A stretch of 23,686 nucleotides of DNA from RUG12395 sp034178705 (GTDB taxonomy: Bacteria > Bacillota > Clostridia > Oscillospirales > CAG-272), in the NCBI GenBank assembly GCA_034178705.1, contig JAXFQY010000086.1, forward strand, positions 1 to 23,686. Direction: 5' to 3'. Each line of letters opens with the position of its first letter. The first letter of the stretch is position 1. Both the position numbers and the translations under genes were made by a program. The notes under the pieces were generated by a model. It ran no database searches. It was not told the DNA's origin and worked only from the letters and a program-made list of their open reading frames with translations. Positions 15,052-22,548 of the stretch are shown here, piece by piece.

Positions 15052-15071
15052 TAACATTAACGTTAATGTTA
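15052..15071. promoter_or_regulatory. LacI-type operator, right operon
   Basis: The 20-bp perfect palindrome TAACATTAACGTTAATGTTA starts 7 bases after the -10 box. It contains the same 14-bp core as the left operon's site at 13667-13680. It is longer and more symmetrical than the left copy, so it may be the stronger site. Confidence 0.9.
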
Positions 15072-15098
15072 AGTACAACCGAAAAGAAGGAGCTTGTC

Positions 15099-16595
15099 AT
15101 GAAAAAAGCCGCTTATCGTCTGCTTTCCGCTTTCCTTGCCGCGGTAATGGTTTTTCCTATACTTGCGGCATGTTCGGAGAACCCCGCCGAAAGCACGACC
15201 GATCAAACGACGGAATCTACTCCGCCTCCCCAAGCCACGACTGCGTGGGCAAATGTTCCGGATGACAAAGACTATGACGGTGCTGATTTCACGATTCTGG
15301 TATCCGGCAATGTGACCTATCATGATTTTACCTACTCGGATTCGGAGAACGCATCGGTTTTGGATCAGGCGATTTTCGTTCGTAACGAAAAGATCAACTC
15401 CTATTTCAACGTTGCGATCCTCGTCAATGAGATTTTTGAATTCGGTACGTCATACGGAAACGGGCCCGGATACAAGGAAATGCTGAAGCATTATCAGTCA
15501 GGCGAGGGCGGATATGACCTTGCCATGATCGGAACGCACGATGTGTGCAGCCTTGCCGTTCAGGGAAAGCTGACAAATCTGAACGAGGTTCCGTATATTG
15601 ACTTGAAAAATCCCTGGTGGGATCAGAAGGCAAATGAGCAGCTTTCCATGAAGGGAATCATGTTCTATACCACCGGCTCCCTTTCCACGATTGTAGACCA
15701 GTTTACCTTCTGCATCCTCTTCAATAAAAAATTGGCTGAGGAAAAGAAGGTGGAAAACCTTTATCAGCTTGCCTCGGACGGGAAGTGGACGATTGATAAA
15801 TGGCGCGAAATCACGATGAGCATATCGGCCGATCTTGACGGAAACGATGTCTATAACGAAAAGGATCTTTACGGTTCTCTCGTTTGGAATGACACGACCC
15901 TCGGCGTGATCAACGCGGCGGGAGAGTCGGTCGCCGAGCTGAATCAGGATGGTGAGGTGGAGCTGACCCTTTATAATGAACGGACGGAACGGATGCTTGC
16001 GGAGTATCTTGAATGTGCGTACAGTCAGAATTGCTTCAATATCCAGACAATTGACAGCAAGGTGCGGACGGCAACGCGGAGAAATATGTTTATGAACAAT
16101 CAGGCGCTGTTCTGGCTTTATAATGTCGGAGATGACAACAATGCCTTCCGGAACAGCGAAACCCTCGATTATGGCTTTTTGCCTTATTTCAAGTTGGATG
16201 AAAATCAAAAGGAATATGCCTGCCATATCCAGGAAGGGGCGTGCTATTTCCTCTCGGTTCCCGGACTGGTAGAGGATCCGGAAAAAACCGGTATGGTCAC
16301 GGAGGCGCTGGCTGCGGAGTCCTATTATACGGTTCGGCCTGCCTATTTTGAAAAGCAGCTTGTCGGTACTTTTATCCGCGACGACGAGAGCGCCGATATG
16401 CTCGATATCATCTTCTCCTCCAGGATTTTTGATGTCGGCGCCTTTTACCAGGTTGGCGGCTATACCCGCAGTCTGATGTCCTTCTTCCTGCAGAAGAAAA
16501 CAGATTTTGCCTCTCTTTATGAAACCTATAAAGCCACCGCACAGAAAGATATCTCCGATATCAATGACAATATCAAAACTTACGTACTTCACTGA
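15099..16595 (+). CDS. Extracellular solute-binding lipoprotein (ABC-type carbohydrate uptake)
   Basis: 498 residues. Lipoprotein signal with lipobox LAAC (Cys25), a Ser/Thr-rich linker, then a family 1-like binding fold beginning DKDYDGADFTILVSG. This protein type, common in gut Clostridia, holds a sugar or oligosaccharide at the outer membrane face and passes it to an ABC permease. The start at 15099 is taken because AAGGAG precedes it and the signal peptide begins there; an 11-codon upstream extension would begin inside the operator. No permease or ATPase gene is in the window, so its transport partners must be encoded elsewhere, or it acts only as a binding protein. First gene of the plus-strand operon, repressed by the LacI-type regulator by inference. 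Confidence 0.85.
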   Translation: MKKAAYRLLSAFLAAVMVFPILAACSENPAESTTDQTTESTPPPQATTAWANVPDDKDYDGADFTILVSGNVTYHDFTYSDSENASVLDQAIFVRNEKINSYFNVAILVNEIFEFGTSYGNGPGYKEMLKHYQSGEGGYDLAMIGTHDVCSLAVQGKLTNLNEVPYIDLKNPWWDQKANEQLSMKGIMFYTTGSLSTIVDQFTFCILFNKKLAEEKKVENLYQLASDGKWTIDKWREITMSISADLDGNDVYNEKDLYGSLVWNDTTLGVINAAGESVAELNQDGEVELTLYNERTERMLAEYLECAYSQNCFNIQTIDSKVRTATRRNMFMNNQALFWLYNVGDDNNAFRNSETLDYGFLPYFKLDENQKEYACHIQEGACYFLSVPGLVEDPEKTGMVTEALAAESYYTVRPAYFEKQLVGTFIRDDESADMLDIIFSSRIFDVGAFYQVGGYTRSLMSFFLQKKTDFASLYETYKATAQKDISDINDNIKTYVLH

Positions 16596-16616
16596 AAGTA
16601 CGTACTTCACTGAAAG
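16581..16616 (+). repeat. 18-bp perfect tandem duplication across a stop codon
   Basis: TACGTACTTCACTGAAAG occurs twice in a row (16581-16598 and 16599-16616). The first copy encodes the last four residues and TGA stop of the solute-binding protein; the second copy lies in the gap before the next gene. It looks like a recent slippage duplication that lengthened the spacer without altering the protein. Confidence 0.95.
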
Positions 16617-16632
16617 ACTGAAAGGATCTGCC

Positions 16633-18621
16633 ATGTTTTTTGATAAAAAAGGCTTTTCCGCAGAAAGAAACGACAGTTCCGTCCTTTTGCTGATGCCGCC
16701 GATTACGGAGACAAACGGAAAGGAGGAATCCTTCCTTCCGGTTTCGGCCAACGGAGAGCAGGGACGCGCGGAGTATGAAGCGGAGGACTTTTTTGCCGTC
16801 GACAGTATTACTTCGCTCGGAGAAGGGCTGTTCCGGGTGGAACGCCGCGTGGAAAACCGGGGGAGATACCGTCGTGTCTGCAAACTGATCACCGAGGTGC
16901 GGGATTTGTTTCCGGCACGCAAAACCCTGATCCCGTGTGTTTCCTTTGACGGAAACGAAAAAAGCCTCGGAGCGGAGCCGCACGGCTATTCCCATAACGG
17001 AGAAGCATGGATTTTTGCTTCCGATCGGGAAGGGATACCGGCCGCAACGGTGACAGAGGATAAGGAGACGGTATGCGCTTTGTTTGCGTCTCCCGAGGGA
17101 AGGGAGAACCAGGACTGCGCCTGCTCCTTCCTACGGGAGGAAAACGGTTGCTTCCGACACCGCATTTATTATCCTGTTACAGAGGCGCCGCTCTCTTATA
17201 CGTCGCACGACATTCTGACCCCGCGCTACGATACCTATCTGACAATAGAACCCGATTCTTTTCTGACAAGAACCTTCTATCTGTTTGTCGGGGATCCGGT
17301 TTATGAAAATTACGGCTATGCGGCATTGATGCGGCGTATGGCAAAGTTCCTGCCGTTTACACACGAGATTCCGATGGCTCCGGAAACGGTTTATCAAGCG
17401 GGGCTGTCTTTCTGCGAGTACTGCGTCACCGACTACCGCGGAGCCAAGATGTTCCGGAATATTCTTCTTCCCGATCCTGAGAATCCGGACGGATACTGTT
17501 TCCCGTATCTGATTTTTGAGGCGGGGTGGTCCGGGCAGAACTTTCAACAGGCGCGGCTGTTTATTGAAGAAACGCTTGTCCGCGGGGGCGAACAGAAATA
17601 TCTTGAAATCGGTCTTTCCTGTCTGGATGCCTGGGTGAAAACACAGTCTCCCTGCGGGCTGATCGAAACGAACTATCTGCGCGCCGCGAACGGAAAAACG
17701 GCTCCGGCGGATATTTGCAACCTTGCATGGGCAGCCTGTGAAACCTTTAAGGCGTATCGTGTTCTGAAAAACGCCGGAACGGAGAGGGAAGATTATCTCC
17801 GGTTTGCATCAAGGCTTTGCGATTTCTTTTGCCGTGTTTACAATGAGGAGGATGGCTTTGGGCTATCCTATCACGTCGCAGACGGGAGCAAGGCGGCGTC
17901 CGGCGGCTCCATCGGCGGTTTTGCTGTTATGGCTTTGCTTGAGGGCTGGAAAACCTCAGAAAACAAGCTTTGGCTTGATACGGCCAAGCGTGCGATGGAT
18001 TTCTATTATCGCCGCGATCTGGAGAATTTCATCTGTACGGCGGGTGCAATCGACTGTACCTGTATTGATAAGGAAACGGCTTTCCCCTTTGCGCTGTCCG
18101 CGTTGGATCTGTTCGATATCACCGGGGAAGATCAATATCGCGTTTATGCGGAAAAAGCGGGCTATTATTTTGCTTCCTATCTTTATTTTTACGATGTTGC
18201 CTGCCCCGAGGGATGTGATTTCGATGAATACGGATATTTTACCTCTGGTGCCACCTCGGTTTCCACGCAGCATCCGGCACTGGATTCCTGGGGTTCCATT
18301 ATGGTTCCGGAGTATATCCGTCTTTGGAAGAAAACCGGGGACAGCTTCTGGCTTGATCTCGCGCGGCGCATGTGGTGCAACGCCTGCCTTTGTATCAACA
18401 CGGATACAAGCCGCCACTGGCACGGACGTCTGCGCCCGTACGGAGCACAAAGCGAAGCATATTTTCCTTCCCGCTGGGCGCGTGAAAAGTATTATCGCAA
18501 TGTGGAAAAGCGCGGAAGCATCAATCATTTATTTGCCTGCTGGTGCAGCGCTTACCGTATGTCGGCGCTCGGAAGGCTGACAACTGTCTGCGGAGAAAAA
18601 AACACGGATTTGCTGAGGTAG
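16633..18621 (+). CDS. Six-hairpin glycosidase-like protein, activity unknown
   Basis: 662 residues without signal peptide or membrane segments, so cytoplasmic. The first 220 or so residues look beta-rich; the rest is built of repeated helical hairpins rich in aromatic residues (for example YLEIGLSCLDAWVKTQ, DYLRFASRLCDFFCRVYN, KLWLDTAKRAMDFYYRR, YRVYAEKAGYYFASYLY, FWLDLARRMWCNACL). This resembles the alpha/alpha six-barrel of several hydrolase and lyase families (GH88/105, GH127-like), but I cannot assign one. The C-terminus is cysteine-rich (RMWCNACLC, FACWCSA). The start at 16633 is supported by AAAGGA 7 bases upstream; a TTG-initiated longer frame overlapping the previous gene is not credible. 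GRE 2 begins 4 bases after its stop, so the two products probably act in one pathway. Confidence 0.65.
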   Translation: MFFDKKGFSAERNDSSVLLLMPPITETNGKEESFLPVSANGEQGRAEYEAEDFFAVDSITSLGEGLFRVERRVENRGRYRRVCKLITEVRDLFPARKTLIPCVSFDGNEKSLGAEPHGYSHNGEAWIFASDREGIPAATVTEDKETVCALFASPEGRENQDCACSFLREENGCFRHRIYYPVTEAPLSYTSHDILTPRYDTYLTIEPDSFLTRTFYLFVGDPVYENYGYAALMRRMAKFLPFTHEIPMAPETVYQAGLSFCEYCVTDYRGAKMFRNILLPDPENPDGYCFPYLIFEAGWSGQNFQQARLFIEETLVRGGEQKYLEIGLSCLDAWVKTQSPCGLIETNYLRAANGKTAPADICNLAWAACETFKAYRVLKNAGTEREDYLRFASRLCDFFCRVYNEEDGFGLSYHVADGSKAASGGSIGGFAVMALLEGWKTSENKLWLDTAKRAMDFYYRRDLENFICTAGAIDCTCIDKETAFPFALSALDLFDITGEDQYRVYAEKAGYYFASYLYFYDVACPEGCDFDEYGYFTSGATSVSTQHPALDSWGSIMVPEYIRLWKKTGDSFWLDLARRMWCNACLCINTDTSRHWHGRLRPYGAQSEAYFPSRWAREKYYRNVEKRGSINHLFACWCSAYRMSALGRLTTVCGEKNTDLLR

Positions 18622-18625
18622 AATC

Positions 18626-20683
18626 ATGACAGAGCGTATTGAAAGACTGAAAAACCTGATTACAAGCGGCGGACATTTTTCGCTGCGCAATATGGATTAT
18701 CCGTTTGACACCTCCTCCTACCGTACGGAGGACCCGTATGTGGTGCGCGTCAACCGGCGTACAAGGGCGCTTCTGGATGCGCAGACACCGTGCTTCCTGG
18801 AGGGACATGGTTTTGTGCCGATGCTGACAACCCCCCTCGCCCCCGATATGCTTTCGGACGAGGAGAGAACGGAGATCGGAAAAACCCATTGCGTCCCTGA
18901 TCCCGACCGCGGCAGGTGCCAGAACCTGAGTCCGGATTATCAGAAGCTGATTGATCACGGGCTCCTGCATTTTATCGAGGAGATCGGGAAAGCGGAGAAA
19001 ACACTCACAGATCCTGACGCTCTGCTGGAGCTGGCTATGCAAAAGGAAAGCTGTGAAATGCTGCTTTCCTTTGCGGAGCGATACCGTGCCGCTGCGGAAA
19101 AAGCAGGAAAAACGGAAATCGCCGAAAGACTTGCCCGGGTGCCGGCGTACGGTGCAAGGACTCTTGCAGAAGCAATGCAGACTTTCAGGCTTGTCCATTT
19201 TATGCTTTGGTGTGAGGGAAATTACCATATTACCTGCGGCAGAATGGATCAGTACTTTTACCCCTATTTGGAGCGTGATCTTGCAGAGGGACGGCTTACG
19301 CGGGAGAGTGCGCTGGAGCTGATTGAGGATTTTTATCTTTCTTTCAATATCGACAGCGACCTGTATCCCGGAAGAATTCACGGCAACAATGGGCAGAGCA
19401 TTGTTCTCGGCGGTTATGATGAGGACGGAACCGACCGCTTCAACCTGCTGAGTGAGCTGATGATGCAGGCCAGCCTTGAGCTGCGTGTGATCGACCCGAA
19501 GATCAATCTTCGCGTTAATCATACAACTCCCGTGGAGCGGTATGAGTTCGGCTCGCGCCTGACTGCGGCGGGCATCGGCTTCCCGCAGTACTGCAATGAC
19601 GACGCGGTGATTCCCGGTCTTGTCCGGCTCGGCTATGATAAAAAGGATGCATACAATTATGTTGTGGCGGCATGCTGGGAATTTATTGTCCCCGGTGTCG
19701 GAATGGACATTCCGAATATCGATGCACTCTCCTTCCTTGGCTGTGTAAATCATGCGGTCAGAGAGGATCTTCCGGGTGCGGAAACCTATGAGGATTTTTT
19801 GGCTGCCTGTGACAGGCGCATCACTGCGGACGCACAGTGGCGTACAACCCGCCATCGGAACCTGTTTCTTGTTCCGTCCCCTTTCATGAGTGTCTGCATG
19901 GACGGTCTGACAGAAAAGGGAAAAGATATTTCTCAGGGAGCAAAATATAACAATCTGGGTATTCACGGGACGGGAATTGCCAACGCGGTGGATTCCATAG
20001 CTGCGGTCAAAAGGCTTGTATATGAAGAGGGAATGCCCCGGCAGGAGCTTGTGGATATCCTTCGCAGAAACTGGGAGGGGGCCGAAGAGCTTCGGACGCG
20101 CATCGTCCGGGACTTTCCCAAATTCGGGGATGACGATCCGCTGACAAACGGCATCGCTTCTCATATTCTTGCAACCTTCTCCCACGCGATATACGGAAGA
20201 AAAAACGAACGCGGCGGAATTTATCGCGGGGGTACCGGCACGGCGCTTTTCTACATTGTTCACGGTGTATACAGCGACGCTTCCCCCGACGGCAGGAAAA
20301 AGGGGGATTATCTCCCTGCAAACTATTCGCCGTCGCTGAATGCACAGGGACTCGGCCCCTTTTCGATCATCCGATCCTTTACGGCTCCCGATCTTTCGCT
20401 TGTGATCAACGGAGGTCCGCTCACGTTGGAGTTTTCTCCTTCGGTGGTCCGCAGCAAGGAAGCCGACAAAAAGATCGGCAGATTGGTGAAGACCTTTATT
20501 GACATGGGGGGACATCAGATTCAGCTGAATGTCATCGAAAAGGCGGCTCTGATCGATGCCCAGAAGCACCCGGAGAAATACCGCAATCTGATTGTGCGTG
20601 TCTGGGGCTGGAGCGGGTATTTCACGGAGCTTGACAAGGTCTATCAGGATCAGATAATCATGCGCGCAGATCTCAGCGTGTGA
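18626..20683 (+). CDS. Glycyl radical enzyme 2, paralogue of GRE 1, substrate unknown
   Basis: 685 residues, collinear with GRE 1 from the MTERI start to the end. Thiyl site Cys350 in YVVAACWEF with Glu352; glycyl loop RVWGWSG with Gly661; family motif SPDGRKKGDYLPANYSPS (553-570). The block around 285-372 is highly similar to GRE 1, and a run of 31 residues containing the glycyl loop (648-678) is identical, whereas the N-terminal 100 residues and several middle segments differ, which suggests the same chemistry on related but different substrates. No activase gene follows it; the one in the opposite operon probably activates it. The ribosome binding site GAGG lies within the end of the preceding gene. 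Confidence 0.92.
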   Translation: MTERIERLKNLITSGGHFSLRNMDYPFDTSSYRTEDPYVVRVNRRTRALLDAQTPCFLEGHGFVPMLTTPLAPDMLSDEERTEIGKTHCVPDPDRGRCQNLSPDYQKLIDHGLLHFIEEIGKAEKTLTDPDALLELAMQKESCEMLLSFAERYRAAAEKAGKTEIAERLARVPAYGARTLAEAMQTFRLVHFMLWCEGNYHITCGRMDQYFYPYLERDLAEGRLTRESALELIEDFYLSFNIDSDLYPGRIHGNNGQSIVLGGYDEDGTDRFNLLSELMMQASLELRVIDPKINLRVNHTTPVERYEFGSRLTAAGIGFPQYCNDDAVIPGLVRLGYDKKDAYNYVVAACWEFIVPGVGMDIPNIDALSFLGCVNHAVREDLPGAETYEDFLAACDRRITADAQWRTTRHRNLFLVPSPFMSVCMDGLTEKGKDISQGAKYNNLGIHGTGIANAVDSIAAVKRLVYEEGMPRQELVDILRRNWEGAEELRTRIVRDFPKFGDDDPLTNGIASHILATFSHAIYGRKNERGGIYRGGTGTALFYIVHGVYSDASPDGRKKGDYLPANYSPSLNAQGLGPFSIIRSFTAPDLSLVINGGPLTLEFSPSVVRSKEADKKIGRLVKTFIDMGGHQIQLNVIEKAALIDAQKHPEKYRNLIVRVWGWSGYFTELDKVYQDQIIMRADLSV

Positions 20684-20712
20684 AATAAAAAACAATACAA
20701 AAGGAGCTACTC

Positions 20713-21657
20713 ATGAAAAACGTAAAACTGTGTCGCCCCGTAGTTTTTCTCCTTATCCTTGCCCTGACATTCGGTCTCGCTGTTATTCCCGTTTTCGCTG
20801 ACTCGGAGAAGTATGTTGTCCTTGACAGCTCCCTGAAGGATGCAGCGTCCCTTCCGGAATTCAATACCTACGGTTGCACCGTTCTTCCGCTTGAGAACGG
20901 AATCCGGCTTGTCCCGGACGGAAGCAACGCTTATCCTTTTGTGACATTCGGAGATTCTTACAGGAATTATGAGCTTTCTTTTGAAACCTACGGCATGAAG
21001 GTCGGCGGCGGTATTGTGCGCAGCGGCGCGGATTGCTTCAACCATGTCAACGGCTGCGACGGCTATGTCTGCGCTTACGATTCCGCCTGGATGTTCGGCG
21101 GAAAATCGGTTCTCAACGATGCAAAGACGGAAGGCTCCTGGGTTCAGATCAAGGACGGAGGAACGCATGCTGCGCGCCTCGCTTATGCCGAAAAGCTGCT
21201 GTGGCGCATCACGGTTGAGAACAGTTACATCAGCTGTATGGTGCTGGATCCGGACAGCGGTGTGATTCTGGCGGAAATTGATCTGACGGATACCGATAAG
21301 ACGGCAGGAAGGCCCGGCTTCCGCGTGAAAAGCGGAGATGAAGGCTGCTTCTCCAATCTGAAGGTCACCGTACTCGGAGAGGAGGCAGCCGCACTCAAAG
21401 CGGCTGCCAGCGCCGATGCGACAACAGCGCTGCCGGAAACAACCGACGATGCGGCGGTGACCGCTCCCTCGACGGTCAGCGAGCCCTCCGGGACCACCGT
21501 TCTGCCGACGGATACGGCGGAACCGGGAACAACCGGGTCCTCTGAGAACAGTCCAAGCACCGGCAACCTGTTACCGGTTTTTGCAACAGTGACCCTTCTT
21601 AGTTTTTGCCTCTGCCTTATCCTTCTGCGGAAAAGAAAGAGCTCCGATTCTTTCTGA
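20713..21657 (+). CDS. Secreted cell-wall-anchored protein with lectin-like domain and SPSTG sorting signal
   Basis: 314 residues. Signal peptide with likely cleavage after VFA (about 29/30). Residues 35-222 look like a jelly-roll domain of the DUF1080/LamG type (YVVLDSSLKD, FVTFGDSYRNYELSFETYGM, then GRPGFRVKSGDEGCFSNLKVTVLG). A Thr/Pro/Ala/Glu-rich spacer follows at about 225-279. The C-terminus is a sorting signal: SPSTG (280-284), a hydrophobic stretch (285-305) and a basic tail RKRK. It should be exported and joined to the wall, probably by a class B sortase such as the one at 3388-4416. Last gene of the operon, with AAGGAG at its start. Likely role is binding the glycan or sugar near the cell surface, by analogy only. 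Confidence 0.8.
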   Translation: MKNVKLCRPVVFLLILALTFGLAVIPVFADSEKYVVLDSSLKDAASLPEFNTYGCTVLPLENGIRLVPDGSNAYPFVTFGDSYRNYELSFETYGMKVGGGIVRSGADCFNHVNGCDGYVCAYDSAWMFGGKSVLNDAKTEGSWVQIKDGGTHAARLAYAEKLLWRITVENSYISCMVLDPDSGVILAEIDLTDTDKTAGRPGFRVKSGDEGCFSNLKVTVLGEEAAALKAAASADATTALPETTDDAAVTAPSTVSEPSGTTVLPTDTAEPGTTGSSENSPSTGNLLPVFATVTLLSFCLCLILLRKRKSSDSF

Positions 21658-21689
21658 TGTTTCCGTCCGCTAAGAACGGGCAATAGGTC

Positions 21690-21734
21690 AAAGCCCCTGA
21701 TGCAGTAAGACTGAAAGGCTGCATCAGGGGCTTT
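21690..21734 (+). terminator. Probable terminator of the solute-binding protein-GRE 2 operon
   Basis: A 16-bp perfect stem AAAGCCCCTGATGCAG/CTGCATCAGGGGCTTT (21690-21705 with 21719-21734, 13-base loop) about 30 bases after the last stop codon. The T run is short (TTTG) and partly within the stem, so it may be a moderate or bidirectional terminator. Confidence 0.65.
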
Positions 21735-21843
21735 GTATGCGGCAAGAGGAGCAAAGCACACGCAAAAACGGTGCCCGGAATCGGAACCCGGAGAAGGGAT
21801 GGGCTTCGCACAGAAACAGATGTCCTGCGGTGGGGTGATCTTG

Positions 21844-21888
21844 CTTTGAAAAAGAAAGAATGAGTCCGGCTTTGTGCCGAACTCATTC
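21844..21888 (-). terminator. Terminator of the phosphate transporter operon
   Basis: Stem GAATGAGT-C-CGGC with GCCG-A-ACTCATTC (21858-21870 with 21876-21888, one mismatch, loop TTTGT), followed on the minus strand by TTTCTTTTTCAAA. The other side (GGTTATTTTTCTTTT on the plus strand) is also T-rich, so it may work in both directions between the converging operons. Confidence 0.8.
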
Positions 21889-21912
21889 CGGTTATTTTTC
21901 TTTTCCGCCTTC

Positions 21913-22533
21913 TCAGGTGTTTTTGATAATAATTTGCTCAATAACGTCAGCTGCGTGCTCACAGAGGTCACAGCAGCTTTCGAGCGCTTCATAAATTGCC
22001 ATGCTGCCGATCAGTTTTTTGGCTTCGGTTTCTTTGGCAAAAAGATTGTGAATAGCTTCCGTATAAGCCGTATCGGCTTCGCTTTCAATGGTATTGACAT
22101 CAACCAGCAGCCGGCGGATATTGTCGGGCTTTTTGAAGTTTTTGAGGTCCGCTGTAGCATGGTACAAGGTGTCGACACAACGGCGGACCGTTCCCGAAAA
22201 CTCCGCCGCACCGTCCGGCAGCTCGTCAATATGAAACATATAACAATCGAGGACCACCTCATCCAGCGCATCGGTGACATCATCGATAATCTGTACCAGA
22301 CGGAGGATATCCTCCTGATCAATGGGGGTAATAAATTCTGCGGAAAGACGGGTCAGGATATCGTGATGGATTTCATCGGCCTTGTGCTCGATGTTATGCA
22401 TCTCCCCTCGCTTTTCCGCCAGACCGGCGGCAGAATAACGGCAGAGCAGTGTTTCCAGAAAAGCTGCTGCCTGAACGCAGCATTCTGCCTGTTGCTCCAT
22501 GAGCTTGAAGTAATCGTTTTTGTTTTTTGACAT
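21913..22533 (-). CDS. DUF47 family (PhoU-like) phosphate transport accessory protein
   Basis: 206 residues, all-helical, beginning MSKNKNDYFKLMEQQAECCVQAA. The blocks KRGEMHNIEHKADEIHHDILTRLSAEFITPIDQEDILRLVQIIDDVTDALDE are the DUF47 signature, with the E-x-x-x-D and D-x-x-D acidic metal-binding patterns shared with PhoU. These proteins are nearly always encoded beside Pit-type phosphate transporters and are thought to control or gate them. The gene follows the transporter by 15 bases, and its ribosome binding site (AAAAGGAG) overlaps the transporter's stop codon. Confidence 0.92.
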   Translation of the reverse strand: MSKNKNDYFKLMEQQAECCVQAAAFLETLLCRYSAAGLAEKRGEMHNIEHKADEIHHDILTRLSAEFITPIDQEDILRLVQIIDDVTDALDEVVLDCYMFHIDELPDGAAEFSGTVRRCVDTLYHATADLKNFKKPDNIRRLLVDVNTIESEADTAYTEAIHNLFAKETEAKKLIGSMAIYEALESCCDLCEHAADVIEQIIIKNT

Positions 22534-22548
22534 CTTTATAATCTCCTT

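Noticed and set aside
16507..16632. TTG-initiated N-terminal extension of the six-hairpin-like protein
   Set aside because: It overlaps the end of the solute-binding gene and translates the 18-bp tandem repeat; the ATG at 16633 has its own ribosome binding site.
15498..16922. 474-codon open frame antisense to the solute-binding protein and the next gene
   Set aside because: It crosses two well-supported plus-strand genes and shows no protein features; it is a codon-bias shadow.
18521..20695. 724-codon open frame antisense to GRE 2
   Set aside because: It mirrors the whole GRE 2 gene, has no ribosome binding site and no recognisable domain. Its similarity to a frame antisense to GRE 1 is explained by the homology of the sense genes.
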